From IMG/VR virus record IMGVR_UViG_3300021057_000111, positions 1 to 22,666 of that record: a stretch of 22,666 nucleotides of DNA, one strand, 5' to 3'. Positions within the stretch are counted from its first letter, which is position 1. Every line of letters starts with the position of its first letter. The position numbers and the translations under genes were made by a program. Shown piece by piece: positions 1 to 8,043 of this stretch. Source of the stretch: a virus. The notes under the pieces were generated by a model. The model saw only the letters and a program-made list of their open reading frames with translations, ran no database searches and was not told where the DNA came from.

Positions 1-974
1 TCTTTAATTTCCGAGTACATCGTCATTTGTCTTAAAAAATCTTTTAATGTGTGTTGAATAATGGACCGGAGATTTCCTTCATTGTATGCTCCCAGAGTAC
101 CGCCTTCAGAGCAGTTGTAGTAAATTCCAGGAACAGTCATAGAAATATACTCAAACCAACCTTTAAAATTATAATATGATTTCCACGTGCTGACAGGCAT
201 TCCAAATACATCTCTTAATCTCATAACCTGACCCATGTTTTTGTCATATTTAGAATCCCAAGCATGAAACTTTGAGTTATATCCGAAACAAAAATCAGCA
301 CCGATAAATCCAACAATTGAGGCGCCCAAATACGCCTTAGCAATATAAAGACAAGCCCCTAATACATTTCCACCGCTTGAAACGTATGTATTGAACAATT
401 CGATTTTATCAACATAATCTGTAAACTGCTGATCCGGAACCGGAGCATTAAAGAATAAAACTTTTCCTCTCCATTTTTCTAGTAGCCTTGGACTTGTTCC
501 AATGTAACACAAAAGAGTTCTGTCTTTTGTTAAATTCCAATAATGATGTTCATCATGAGCGCCGCCTTCATAAACCTCTTCAGTTGTAATATCGCCAGCG
601 TCTAATGAAACATAGTAGTCCGCAGGACATCCCAAATCTTCTAAGAAATGAAAGTTATGCAGACACGAAACAACTTTGATGTCGCCTCTATTTTTTAATT
701 CATGGGCATTATTTTTAAGGCTTGGCCCTGATCCAACAATAACCACAGGCTGCATGTGCGCTTCGCCGTAAATACTGCCGATTGAGTTTAACTCAAAGCT
801 TTTGTATTTGTTGTGATTTTCAAGCACGTTTTTCTCCCAAATGGGTCTCCACGCGTTTATTGTTGGTCCATCGTTTTCACACGCCTGAGTATGTAGCTGT
901 TGAGGCGCTAGCGGCGCATGATCTATATAATTCTGAAAGTACAAATCAATTGGTTCTGTTCTCAATTTAGTCAT
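1..974 (-). CDS. DUF115 / MptE-like family protein, partial (C-terminus off the left edge)
   Basis: An uninterrupted frame of 324 codons begins at ATG 974 behind the purine-rich TTTGGAG and leaves the window still open. From about residue 79 it reads PVVIVGSGPSLKNN, a glycine-rich nucleotide-binding-like loop, then a Cys/His stretch (VSCLHNFHFLEDLG), then PADYYVSLDAG. Further on come SSGGNVLGACLYIAKAYLG and GFIGADFCFGYN. This pattern is that of the DUF115 family (6-hydroxymethylpterin diphosphokinase MptE-like; some members are the Maf motility-associated flagellin glycosyltransferases). The gene lies just downstream of the capsid genes, past a terminator. In a phage it may modify a virion or host surface molecule, but that role is inference. 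The family call is fairly secure from motifs; the substrate is unknown. Confidence 0.75.
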   Translation of the reverse strand, partial: MTKLRTEPIDLYFQNYIDHAPLAPQQLHTQACENDGPTINAWRPIWEKNVLENHNKYKSFELNSIGSIYGEAHMQPVVIVGSGPSLKNNAHELKNRGDIKVVSCLHNFHFLEDLGCPADYYVSLDAGDITTEEVYEGGAHDEHHYWNLTKDRTLLCYIGTSPRLLEKWRGKVLFFNAPVPDQQFTDYVDKIELFNTYVSSGGNVLGACLYIAKAYLGASIVGFIGADFCFGYNSKFHAWDSKYDKNMGQVMRLRDVFGMPVSTWKSYYNFKGWFEYISMTVPGIYYNCSEGGTLGAYNEGNLRSIIQHTLKDFLRQMTMYSEIK

Positions 975-982
975 TCAATCTC

Positions 983-1006
983 CAAAGAAGGCCCCCGAAG
1001 GGGCCT
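983..1006 (-). terminator. Intrinsic terminator downstream of the decoration-protein gene
   Basis: On the minus strand AGGCCCC-TTCG-GGGGCCT forms a perfect 7-bp G+C-rich stem capped by a very stable TTCG tetraloop, followed by TCTTT. The stem arms are 989-995 and 1000-1006. It starts 6 bp after the stop codon of the gene at 1013, so it probably ends or attenuates the head-gene transcript before the DUF115 gene. The T-tract is short (one C interrupts it), so some read-through is likely. Confidence 0.75.
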
Positions 1007-1012
1007 GTTAAA

Positions 1013-1510
1013 TTAACCCATTACTCCACCGAAGATGCGTCCTTTTCCAGTTCCTGCTGTTACTGCTGAATTGATTGTGAAACCAAATCGCGGCGCAGTT
1101 GAGAAAGTCGCTCCAGCGGCTACGAAACCACCGTCTGTTCCAAGAGCAAGGTCAACGCCTGCGTTCATCGAAACCTCGCCTGAATCAAGCGCAATCAATG
1201 AAACACCTCGGACCATTACCCAACCATAAGTTCCAGTGTTAATTGTATTTTGAGCAACACCGAACATAACTCCAGCAAGTGAAGCGTTTGTTACGGTAAC
1301 AGAGTAACCAGAGGTAAAGCTGGTGCCGCCATTTTTATCCAAAACACAATATTTTCCTGAGCCGATTACTGAGTTCGCCGCAGCATTGTATACGTAAACG
1401 TATTTGTTGCCGCTGGAAAAGTGCTCTGCTCCAGGCGAATAAAGTGGAAGGGTGGAAAATGATGTTAAGTCATCACCCTTTACAACATCGATAATACCGT
1501 TAAATGCCAT
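1013..1510 (-). CDS. Putative head decoration / minor capsid protein
   Basis: A 165-residue protein lying 9 bp downstream of the major capsid gene, with a strong AGGAGG ribosome binding site before ATG 1510. It is rich in Gly, Ala, Ser, Thr and Val, has one Cys and no membrane segment, and is predicted to be mostly beta (for example KYVYVYNAAANSVIGSG and YGWVMVRGVSLIALDSGEV). Size, composition and position immediately after the major capsid protein fit the small capsid-stabilising or decoration proteins that tailed phages encode there. I see no diagnostic motif, so the role rests on synteny. The gene ends just before a strong terminator. Confidence 0.55.
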   Translation of the reverse strand: MAFNGIIDVVKGDDLTSFSTLPLYSPGAEHFSSGNKYVYVYNAAANSVIGSGKYCVLDKNGGTSFTSGYSVTVTNASLAGVMFGVAQNTINTGTYGWVMVRGVSLIALDSGEVSMNAGVDLALGTDGGFVAAGATFSTAPRFGFTINSAVTAGTGKGRIFGGVMG

Positions 1511-1519
1511 TTTAGCCTC

Positions 1520-2440
1520 CTAAGCTGTTAAGGCAGACAATTTGCCATGTAAACGATTGTTTGAAGAACCAATTGCTCCCATCCAGTAAACCTTGGCAAC
1601 CTTAACGTTCTGGTTGTTTGGTTTTTGGAATGGTTCAAATCTCATGTCCTCGTCTTTGTGTACGAAAAGGCTCAGATAATCTTCATTGATCAAGAAGATA
1701 TGATTTGCCGGACAGTGAGAGTCAGCAATAAATGGAATACCGTTAAACATTAAAGATGAAAAACCACCTTTTGCTGTTTCAGAATCCATAAAGCGCTGCT
1801 GTGGCTGTAAAGCCGCATAGTATCTGTTGTAGTTAGCACGAGTCGCTAAAATCACAGTTGGGCTGTCGTTATCTACTGAACAAGCATTAAACTGTGTCTG
1901 CAAAGCAGAAATAGAAAATGTTGTAGTAGATGAGTCAACCTGAGCCTGCCACCATGAGTTAGTACTTTGTGAAATTCCACCAACAGTATTAGCCGTACCT
2001 ACGATTGAACGCAAACCCGCAGGAGCGTTCAAAGTAGAGCCGTCGTTATAAAGAGCAGTTCCTAATTGATCGATCATGGTTTTTTCAGCAATTTGAATTT
2101 TGCTCTTAACCAAATTGATTTTTTGAGCATCTCCGCTATTTTTTAACTCATCTAGGCGAGTAATTGAGATATTTGCATAAAGCTGCTTCCATTGATATTC
2201 AGCCGCTGAAATATTCTCATTATCCGCTGTTGATAAGGTGTCTGCACCAGTATACCAGCCAGACGCTGTTGTTTGTGCGTAGTTTAACGGAACCATAATC
2301 GACGTACCGCCATCCAATTTCTCAAGGCCTTTTTCTTTAAGACGTTTGATGCCTGGATTTGAGTCGAAAATATTATCCGCTAATTTTTTTATAAACTTTT
2401 TCTCAGTAATACCTGAGATTTGGTCCCAAGTTAGTGCCAT
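1520..2440 (-). CDS. Major capsid protein (HK97-fold type)
   Basis: A 306-residue protein with a good site (AGGAG, ATG at 2440). It lies directly downstream of a scaffold-like gene and upstream of a decoration-like gene, the canonical head order. Recognisable stretches include an N-terminal helical arm (ITEKKFIKKLADNIFDSNPG), a middle region with GTALYNDGSTLNAPAGLRSI, and a C-terminal part with PTVILATRANYNRYYAALQP, FNGIPFIADSHCP and NEDYLSLFVHKDEDMRF. The last two are typical of the P-domain and A-domain of phage capsid proteins that bind a 'GIPI..D' loop. There is no long N-terminal delta domain, matching the separate scaffold gene upstream. It should self-assemble on the scaffold around the portal. 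Confidence 0.87.
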   Translation of the reverse strand: MALTWDQISGITEKKFIKKLADNIFDSNPGIKRLKEKGLEKLDGGTSIMVPLNYAQTTASGWYTGADTLSTADNENISAAEYQWKQLYANISITRLDELKNSGDAQKINLVKSKIQIAEKTMIDQLGTALYNDGSTLNAPAGLRSIVGTANTVGGISQSTNSWWQAQVDSSTTTFSISALQTQFNACSVDNDSPTVILATRANYNRYYAALQPQQRFMDSETAKGGFSSLMFNGIPFIADSHCPANHIFLINEDYLSLFVHKDEDMRFEPFQKPNNQNVKVAKVYWMGAIGSSNNRLHGKLSALTA

Positions 2441-2482
2441 TTTTATCTCCTAGGCTCCTAGTTATGGAGCAATAGTTAAATG

Positions 2483-3331
2483 TTAATTTAAGCCCAATTC
2501 TGCGAGGGCCTCTGCCGCTAGATCATTGTAATTCTTGCCTTTGACTGAATCTGTCTTTCGGGTAGTTGGAGTTGGACTAATGCCCAAGATACCAAGCCGA
2601 GTTTTAGAAACTTTGTCATTAGCGACTTTTTCTTTAGCTCTTTGTTCTGCTAAACTTACCAGACGGTCATGATTGTAATCTCTAAAGGCCGTGGTGAATT
2701 TCCTAATACCGTTTTCAAGGGCATATTGGATGACTTTGGCTTCGAGAGTAGTTCCTGTTTCGTCAACGGTTTGCAAATCAATTTCTGGATATTGTTTTTT
2801 AACCTCTTCAAGCTCTTTTAAATATGCCGCATCTTCTTGCTGCATTTGAGCTTGTTGAGCGCGTTCTTGATAAGTAGAAGCTACTTTTTCAAGTCCGGTT
2901 ACTTTTTCAATCAGTTGGTTAATTACTGGATCAGTCGGTTTGTTTTGGTTCTGCGCCTGCTGAAGCTGCGCTTGAACCGTACTCCACCATTGTGGATTTT
3001 CTTTAATGTATTTGTCAACAGGCTCATACTTAGTTTTGTATTCGTTAATAATGGCCTCTTTATCCTGCCATTCTTTAAGTTTTTGCTCGTAGGTCTGAAT
3101 TTTCTTATTAACCTCACTCATTTTTGTCGGGTATTCGTAACCTTGCTGAGCCCAGCGGATTAACTTATCTCGGTCTTTAGTGAGATCAATTTTGACCTCT
3201 TTGCCACCTACAGTAAAAGCAAAGCCAGAATGCTGCTGAGGCGCTGATGGTGTTTCATCTTGTGGCTGTTCGATAGTATTTAATAACTCGTCGGCTTGTT
3301 CTTCATTTTGTGGAACTGTATCAATATCCAT
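2483..3331 (-). CDS. Putative capsid scaffolding protein
   Basis: A 282-residue, highly charged and Gln/Glu-rich protein. Residues about 35-60 hold a small folded segment (FAFTVGGKEVKIDLTKDRDKL). Residues about 70-190 are predicted helical or coiled coil (YEQKLKEWQDKEAIINEYKTKY and QQAQNQ-type runs). The C-terminus is short and basic to amphipathic (KNYNDLAAEALAELGLN), the shape expected for the capsid-binding helix of a scaffold. It lies between the portal block and the major capsid gene, where internal scaffolds are coded. No protease motif is seen, so it may act as an uncleaved, exiting scaffold. Sequence similarity among scaffolds is low, so the call rests on composition and position. Confidence 0.72.
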   Translation of the reverse strand: MDIDTVPQNEEQADELLNTIEQPQDETPSAPQQHSGFAFTVGGKEVKIDLTKDRDKLIRWAQQGYEYPTKMSEVNKKIQTYEQKLKEWQDKEAIINEYKTKYEPVDKYIKENPQWWSTVQAQLQQAQNQNKPTDPVINQLIEKVTGLEKVASTYQERAQQAQMQQEDAAYLKELEEVKKQYPEIDLQTVDETGTTLEAKVIQYALENGIRKFTTAFRDYNHDRLVSLAEQRAKEKVANDKVSKTRLGILGISPTPTTRKTDSVKGKNYNDLAAEALAELGLN

Positions 3332-3340
3332 TTTAACTCC

Positions 3341-3601
3341 TTAGTTTTTTACTTGAGGTCCAATTGGTTGACCGCTTACACCTTGATTTACCGGAACCTG
3401 TCCTGGCTCTGCTGGAACCGCTTCAGGTTCACCGCCGCCTAGTTTTTTCTCTACCAAATCAACATACAAAGACATGATTTGACCCATCTGACCGACCTCT
3501 TCTTCTGAACCTCCAGATTGAACTAACATTTCTTGAAGTTTTTGAAGTCCTTGTCCTACTTGTTGAGCCAGTTGTGTAGCTGGTCCTGCTCCTTCTTCCA
3601 T
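3341..3601 (-). CDS. Small acidic head-module protein, function unknown
   Basis: An 86-residue protein. Residues 1-55 form a helical Gln/Leu/Met-rich segment (ATQLAQQVGQGLQKLQEML and EEEVGQMGQIMSLYVDLVEKK). A Pro/Gly/Val-rich tail follows (residues about 56-86) and looks disordered. Its ATG at 3601 overlaps the TAA of the upstream small membrane protein by one base (TAATG), so translation is probably coupled. It sits between the portal and scaffold genes. I do not recognise a family. Small helical proteins here are sometimes portal- or scaffold-associated, but nothing in the sequence settles that. Confidence 0.65.
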   Translation of the reverse strand: MEEGAGPATQLAQQVGQGLQKLQEMLVQSGGSEEEVGQMGQIMSLYVDLVEKKLGGGEPEAVPAEPGQVPVNQGVSGQPIGPQVKN

Positions 3602-3765
3602 TAAATACCTGCCTTTTTTTCTAGTTTAATTATTCTTGTTTCGTGATTTTCTACCTGTGAATTTAATGCTGAAAAAAACCAAATAACCCGGCCAGCAAAA
3701 TAAATAAACGACCCGATTATTCCTATATTTGAAACGATTAAGGCTCCAATAACATATTCCATCAT
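3601..3765 (-). CDS. Small single-span membrane protein between portal and scaffold block
   Basis: A short frame of 54 codons (MMEYVIGALIV...), or 53 if the second of two tandem ATGs is used (start 3762). The first ATG overlaps the portal stop as ATGA, and its own TAA overlaps the next ATG as TAATG, so it fits exactly between its neighbours. Residues about 4-32 are strongly hydrophobic (YVIGALIVSNIGIIG and SFIYFAGRVIWFF). They are followed by a short basic/heptad tail (SQVENHETRIIKLEKK) that could form a coiled coil. The layout is one membrane helix plus a cytoplasmic or periplasmic helix. This resembles XhlA-like lysis accessories in reverse order, but no family is recognised. The perfect fit with both neighbours is the main evidence that it is real. 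Confidence 0.72.
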   Translation of the reverse strand: MMEYVIGALIVSNIGIIGSFIYFAGRVIWFFSALNSQVENHETRIIKLEKKAGI

Positions 3766-5603
3766 GCTATGCCTTTCTGCGCTTGTAATTGTTGTTGCTG
3801 TTGCATTTCTACTTGTGCCTGTTGCTGAGCTTGCATTGCTATTCTTTGTAAAACGGCTTGATAGTTAGGATATTTAAGGTTTTTCATTACCTCTTCAGCG
3901 TCAATGATTCCTAATTGAAATAATTTGATAGATTGTTCTTCAATTCTATTTTTCTCAAACGGCAGCGCTGATCCGAGCGATATTTTCACATCAAACTTGC
4001 GGCGTATATCATAGACTTTTTCTTCACCTTCAACCTGCTGACCTTGTTCATTAACATGAACATCTTTGATCCTAGCTCTTTTAATGTTTGGATCTACTGG
4101 GTCTTGATCGATGTGAAATTTAAAGTATTTAATTGTGTTATCGTCATTGGTAATTCTAAAAACTTTAGGGACAGAGTAGTTTTCAAATACTAACGAGAGG
4201 TACAATTGACCAAAATCCTGCATGAAAGCGTCAATGTTTTTTGATTTTTGTCTAAGTCTTGTTTGTTGCGCTTGCTGGAGAGCTTCGATTGCTGAAGCTG
4301 CGGTAACGCCCTCTGGCTGCGCCCCCCTTGAAACGTCAGTTGAACCGGAAATATCATCAAACCACAGCTTCATTCTATCGATCATCTGAAGAACATATGG
4401 CTGAAGCTGAACCCCTTCTTCTCGTCTGACTTCTGAACTAGGATTTTTCTCTACAATGAGGCCAGGACGGTTAAACAAGTTGTCAGTATCAACTCCGGAC
4501 GTGTTATCAACTACCCAAATAGGATTTCCCATTAGAGTGAGAACATCTAAAGTGAATGAAAGAAGCTTATTAAATATTTTTTGTGGAGATTCCAACTGTT
4601 CAACTTCGCTCATTCCCCAGAATTCGTGAGCCATAATGTAGTTTTGAAGACGCAAGTAAGGGAATTTTCCACCCTCTTTTTCAGTAATAGGGCGGTCTTC
4701 AACTAAAACTCCAGAAACAACACACGAATAACGACCCAATGGATATTTTAGTTTCTTAAGATAAGAAATTTGTCCAGTTTCTTTGTCGGCAATTTCTTCT
4801 TCCTCAATCTCCATATCTTTGTAATAACATTTGATCTCAAGAGCTTCGTTCTTGTTTTCAATTGCCGTTGAGCCTTCCATTAACACACGATTATCAGACG
4901 GAGATTTATAGCTAACCATTTCGGTCATTCCTTTTTCTCGTCTCATGATGTCCACAATGTCGGCTTCTAAGTAATCTGCATATTCAGGATATTTTTGCTT
5001 TAAAACCTCTAATTCGACTGGTCTTGCTTCAACGTATGACCGTGATCTTTTATTTACATCCAAAGCGTAAGGGTCGGGATATTGATAAAACGTGTCAGGT
5101 GATTCAAAACAGATTCCACCAATGCCGTCGTTATAATCTGGGTCATAATGTAGTTCGCCAAATCCAGTTCCTAAAATATGAGAATCATACAAACATTCGG
5201 TGAAAATATATGACCAGTTATTTGAATCCCAATCACACTCTAAAACATCGTTAAGGATTTTACTTAGTTCGTAGTCAGATGGCTCTTTGGGTAAAAACTC
5301 AGGCTTTGGAAGCGCGTCTGTTAAAATAGGGATGACTGATTGAATAGCTCTAAAAATTAGATTTATAACTTCGGAGTGCCTGTAAGAAGGACGTTGTTCT
5401 TTCCACTGCTTGCCACGAAACATCCGGTAATAATCTTGCCATTTTTCATCATTGGCTTTTCTTCCAGCTTTATTCTTGGAGAAAATCTGATTAACTAATT
5501 TAATTGTGCTAGCTTGTTCTGGGGTAGGCTGATATTCGGAAGTGTGATTTTCGGCAGAACTTGGTGCTTCATGCTCGTTTAATAATCCGTAAACTTCAGC
5601 CAT
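3762..5603 (-). CDS. Portal protein (P22 gp1-like type)
   Basis: A 613-residue protein. The N-terminus is followed by NDEKWQDYYRMFRGKQWKEQRPSYRHSEVINLIFRAIQSV, the usual portal start in which a small DNA-entry domain is set up. Then come ILGTGFGELHYDPDY and IGGICFESPDTFYQYPDPYA, typical of portals whose products describe 'G.g..e....P..f..DP'. The long clip/stem segment includes VEQLESPQKIFNKLLSFTLD and a helix-rich region near GVTAASAIEALQQAQQTRLRQKSKNID. A Gln-rich tail (residues about 590-613) may form the barrel or be disordered. It follows terminase and an FmdB protein and precedes scaffold and capsid genes. It would form the dodecameric DNA channel and seat the terminase. Confidence 0.86.
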   Translation of the reverse strand: MAEVYGLLNEHEAPSSAENHTSEYQPTPEQASTIKLVNQIFSKNKAGRKANDEKWQDYYRMFRGKQWKEQRPSYRHSEVINLIFRAIQSVIPILTDALPKPEFLPKEPSDYELSKILNDVLECDWDSNNWSYIFTECLYDSHILGTGFGELHYDPDYNDGIGGICFESPDTFYQYPDPYALDVNKRSRSYVEARPVELEVLKQKYPEYADYLEADIVDIMRREKGMTEMVSYKSPSDNRVLMEGSTAIENKNEALEIKCYYKDMEIEEEEIADKETGQISYLKKLKYPLGRYSCVVSGVLVEDRPITEKEGGKFPYLRLQNYIMAHEFWGMSEVEQLESPQKIFNKLLSFTLDVLTLMGNPIWVVDNTSGVDTDNLFNRPGLIVEKNPSSEVRREEGVQLQPYVLQMIDRMKLWFDDISGSTDVSRGAQPEGVTAASAIEALQQAQQTRLRQKSKNIDAFMQDFGQLYLSLVFENYSVPKVFRITNDDNTIKYFKFHIDQDPVDPNIKRARIKDVHVNEQGQQVEGEEKVYDIRRKFDVKISLGSALPFEKNRIEEQSIKLFQLGIIDAEEVMKNLKYPNYQAVLQRIAMQAQQQAQVEMQQQQQLQAQKGIA

Positions 5604-5656
5604 TTAAACCCTTTTAGTTTATTGGCTCGGTAAAGAGTCCGGATCAATTTAGTAGA

Positions 5657-5992
5657 TTATAAGAGATCGTCCCAAGTTTTCTTGCGTTTTTGTTCACGCT
5701 GAGTATCGAACGTCTTATGGATAGTATTAGGGTTTTCGTTACCAATTTCAACTAAATTTTTACGCTTGCATATTTCTTCCCTATGTTGCTTATTTTTGAC
5801 TATACATCCTAGGCCGGGATTGTACTCGGCGTTTTCCACTTTGGCTCCAATAAAACCATATGGCTTTGTTACAAGCTTTTTGCCTATATTTCTACAATCC
5901 GGACAGTGCCCAGGATCTTTGTATTCTGACATCGGCCTTGTTAAATCAAATTCTTTATCGCATTTTTCACATTCGTAGGCATAAACTGGCAT
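5657..5992 (-). CDS. FmdB-type small zinc ribbon protein
   Basis: A 111-residue protein starting MPVYAYECEKC, with Cys pairs at C8/C11 and C30/C33. This is the FmdB/CxxC-CxxC regulatory-type zinc ribbon (family known from FmdB; function mostly undefined). The C-terminal half is basic and polar (REQKRKKTWDDLL). Its ATG at 5992 shares one base with the stop of the large terminase gene. Such zinc ribbons recur in phage head modules next to terminase, where they may be nucleic-acid-binding or assembly helpers; that is inference. A TATAAT string overlaps its stop codon but has no matching -35. Confidence 0.75.
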   Translation of the reverse strand: MPVYAYECEKCDKEFDLTRPMSEYKDPGHCPDCRNIGKKLVTKPYGFIGAKVENAEYNPGLGCIVKNKQHREEICKRKNLVEIGNENPNTIHKTFDTQREQKRKKTWDDLL

Positions 5993-7314
5993 TATGAAAA
6001 ATCCTCGCTTCCTGGGTAACGTTTAGTAAATTTCTTTAATTGCTGAATTCTTATATTGTGGTCTTTTGAAAGCTTTTCTTTTTCTTGTGGAATAATAGGA
6101 CCCTTTTTATCCATGCTCTTGTGAGCTAAAGCCAAAGTAAGATAGCGCTCAGTATCCATATAGTGATTATTCGCATCAACTGGTAGTCTTTCTTTTGAGT
6201 TATCGTCCGGGCCAAGGTCTTTTTCTTCCGGGTAATGGTATGAAGAATACTCGTCAACAATATGTGTATGTGTACCTTCAAATATTTTGTATTTGCCTGA
6301 TAAAAGCAGTTCATAATGCGCATCTAAACCTTTTCTGATCTCGTTATCTGCTGGCACCGTAGGAATTCCAGCTTGATTAAATGAGTCTATTGAGTCGGGC
6401 CTTGATGGATCAGCCCAGAACATTTTTATGTTAAAAATCTTTTTAAGCATCAATGCTGCTTCAATTTGCTTTGGCAGCGTTTGCTCAACCTTATAAAATC
6501 CAGATACTTTAAATTGATGTCCGGATGGAGTGACTCCACGTACATTTATTACAAATGGATCGGTATATCCCCAATCAATTGAGGCATAGTATTCAGTACC
6601 AGTTGGAAGCTGCGTTGATTGGCATACATGGACATCTTCTTTAAAGCAGTCATAAACTAGACCTGCCATTTGCCCGAATTCTCCACCATAGATCATGTTG
6701 AATCTTCTTGGATCCATGGTGCGTTCTTTTAACTTTCGTTTTTCTTGATCGTACAACGAATGATATTTGTTTTCCCAAGAAGCAGCTGTCACATATTCAA
6801 CATCAGGCCTTAATCCTTTTTGGTATGGTTTAATGAGCTCTCTTGGAATCCAGTTCATTGAATATGGAGAAGTGGTTAAATCAATTCCACACCCACAGAA
6901 ATCAGCTCGAGCTTGCATATTCTCCCAGAAATAAAGCCTGTACTTTCCGGCCTCATCACCCCATATGTGTTTTATGTTAGTAATCCCCACGATAGAGTCA
7001 GGATCTCTCTCGGTACGGCAATAAACATTACCTCCGGTATTTAACCTGAAGACATCAAATTTTTTATCGTATGACCCATACCCTTCCATGAACTTTAAAA
7101 AGGCAGGCATTGTTGATTGATGAAGGGTTTTGTATGTTGGCGAAGTAATTAAGAAATTATCTTCTTTGTCAGTAAATTGATGAGTCTTCATTTTCATTCT
7201 TATTGCGCCAACCTGGGTTTTTCCCCATTGAGTGCCAGCTGCCAACAAAAGTATTGGCTTTTCTGATTTAAGTGCTAGCGATTGTTTATGAGAATGAGCC
7301 TCAAAGATATTCAT
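5992..7314 (-). CDS. terL: Terminase large subunit (packaging ATPase/nuclease)
   Basis: A 440-residue protein with both terminase domains visible. The ATPase domain has a Walker A-like loop AAGTQWGKTQ (G27-Q34), Walker B HIWGDEAG (116-123, catalytic Glu at 121) and a coupling motif-like TTSPYSMNW (147-155). The C-terminal RNase H-fold nuclease has the acidic triad pattern SIDWGY (D247), ADPS (D302) and HYMDTERY (D387). It would translocate and cut phage DNA at the portal. The gene starts within an ATGA overlap of the upstream coiled-coil gene, in a block led by a DUF5681 small-terminase candidate. Length is normal for phages with separate head genes. High confidence from motifs and context. 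Confidence 0.93.
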   Translation of the reverse strand: MNIFEAHSHKQSLALKSEKPILLLAAGTQWGKTQVGAIRMKMKTHQFTDKEDNFLITSPTYKTLHQSTMPAFLKFMEGYGSYDKKFDVFRLNTGGNVYCRTERDPDSIVGITNIKHIWGDEAGKYRLYFWENMQARADFCGCGIDLTTSPYSMNWIPRELIKPYQKGLRPDVEYVTAASWENKYHSLYDQEKRKLKERTMDPRRFNMIYGGEFGQMAGLVYDCFKEDVHVCQSTQLPTGTEYYASIDWGYTDPFVINVRGVTPSGHQFKVSGFYKVEQTLPKQIEAALMLKKIFNIKMFWADPSRPDSIDSFNQAGIPTVPADNEIRKGLDAHYELLLSGKYKIFEGTHTHIVDEYSSYHYPEEKDLGPDDNSKERLPVDANNHYMDTERYLTLALAHKSMDKKGPIIPQEKEKLSKDHNIRIQQLKKFTKRYPGSEDFS

Positions 7315-7607
7315 GAAAAAACAAGAACATCCATCCGACTAATTTCATCCGCAACATACTTTGTGAGTTCTGTGGCACTAGTGGTCTGACTTAAACAAAA
7401 CGCTCGACAATTCGCTTCTTGAAGGATCTTTTCTTTAATCAAGTCATTTCTTTGTTTCATTAGTTTATTAAACTCTTCTAAAAGCTTGTGAAATGGTTTT
7501 TGAGCTTCATTAACGACTTCTAAAGCTTTGTTTCTTTCAGATTTATAATAATCACGCTCTTTTATTGCCGCCTCAACGGATTCAGGGCTCCAATCTAAAT
7601 CACTCAT
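7311..7607 (-). CDS. Coiled-coil protein of the packaging block, function unknown
   Basis: A 98-residue protein with a long amphipathic helix at residues about 10-65 (KERDYYKSERNKALEVVNE, FNKLMKQRNDLIKEKILQE). No conserved catalytic residue is evident. It has ATGA overlaps at both ends, with the upstream 91-residue gene and with terL. Position between small- and large-terminase candidates suggests a packaging or assembly role, but I cannot name one. Confidence 0.65.
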   Translation of the reverse strand: MSDLDWSPESVEAAIKERDYYKSERNKALEVVNEAQKPFHKLLEEFNKLMKQRNDLIKEKILQEANCRAFCLSQTTSATELTKYVADEISRMDVLVFS

Positions 7608-7879
7608 GCATTTTCTCTTAATCGCAATATTGCTAAGTCCAGTTTGTTCTCTGGAATCTCGCAGACATATACTTTATAGGAATACTCTTTAAACACTGGT
7701 TCGTCTTTTACGATGGCATCAGCAGCAACCACGTAGCGCCCATCAATTTCTCTGTCTTTATAGGTGACAACTTTTTTGGTGCCTATCTGTTTAGAAGTTT
7801 TGCCGACTTCGGTCCTTAAAACTTTGTGTTTAATGTCATGTAATTTATCATATTCGTATTCTGAAATATTAAGTATCAT
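7604..7879 (-). CDS. Hypothetical protein upstream of terL
   Basis: A 91-residue protein with mixed alpha/beta character: MILNISEYEYDKLHDIKHKVL, then a strand-rich middle (KKVVTYKDREIDGRYVVAAD) and CEIPENKLDLAILRLRENA. No recognised domain. It is coupled by ATGA to the gene below and overlaps the gene above, so it is almost certainly expressed with the packaging operon. I cannot assign a function. Confidence 0.6.
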   Translation of the reverse strand: MILNISEYEYDKLHDIKHKVLRTEVGKTSKQIGTKKVVTYKDREIDGRYVVAADAIVKDEPVFKEYSYKVYVCEIPENKLDLAILRLRENA

Positions 7880-8043
7880 ATTGCCTCCGATTTGCAGTTA
7901 AAGCAGAAATTCTCTTTAATTCTAGGTTTTGAACATTGGCAGCGGATTGCCACTCTGATTTTTCTAACAAGGCTATGTAAATCTTGTTGTGGTTCATTTA
8001 TTAACTCACGCACTTTCTTTAGTTTTTTACTCGCCTTGCTCAT
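7876..8043 (-). CDS. Small basic protein with zinc-knuckle tail
   Basis: A 55-residue protein when started at ATG 8043 (MSKASKKLKKVREL). A longer TTG reading start at 8058 is less likely. The first 35 residues are helical and basic; the last 20 hold CQCSKPRIKENFCFNCK, a four-Cys pattern (CxC...CxxC) that could bind zinc. It overlaps the end of the DUF5681 gene by 17 bp. A nucleic-acid-binding role is plausible but not shown. Confidence 0.55.
   Translation of the reverse strand: MSKASKKLKKVRELINEPQQDLHSLVRKIRVAIRCQCSKPRIKENFCFNCKSEAI

Noticed and set aside
782-970. Plus-strand coding frame
   Set aside because: It lies opposite the strongly supported DUF115 gene and has no ribosome binding site or recognisable product.
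2453-2470. GCTCC-ATAACTA-GGAGC hairpin before the capsid gene as a terminator
   Set aside because: Five base pairs, no T-tract; the right arm is close to the ribosome binding site, so at most a weak translation effect.
5656-5661. Perfect TATAAT as a promoter for the portal gene
   Set aside because: It overlaps the FmdB stop and no acceptable -35 lies 16-18 bp upstream.
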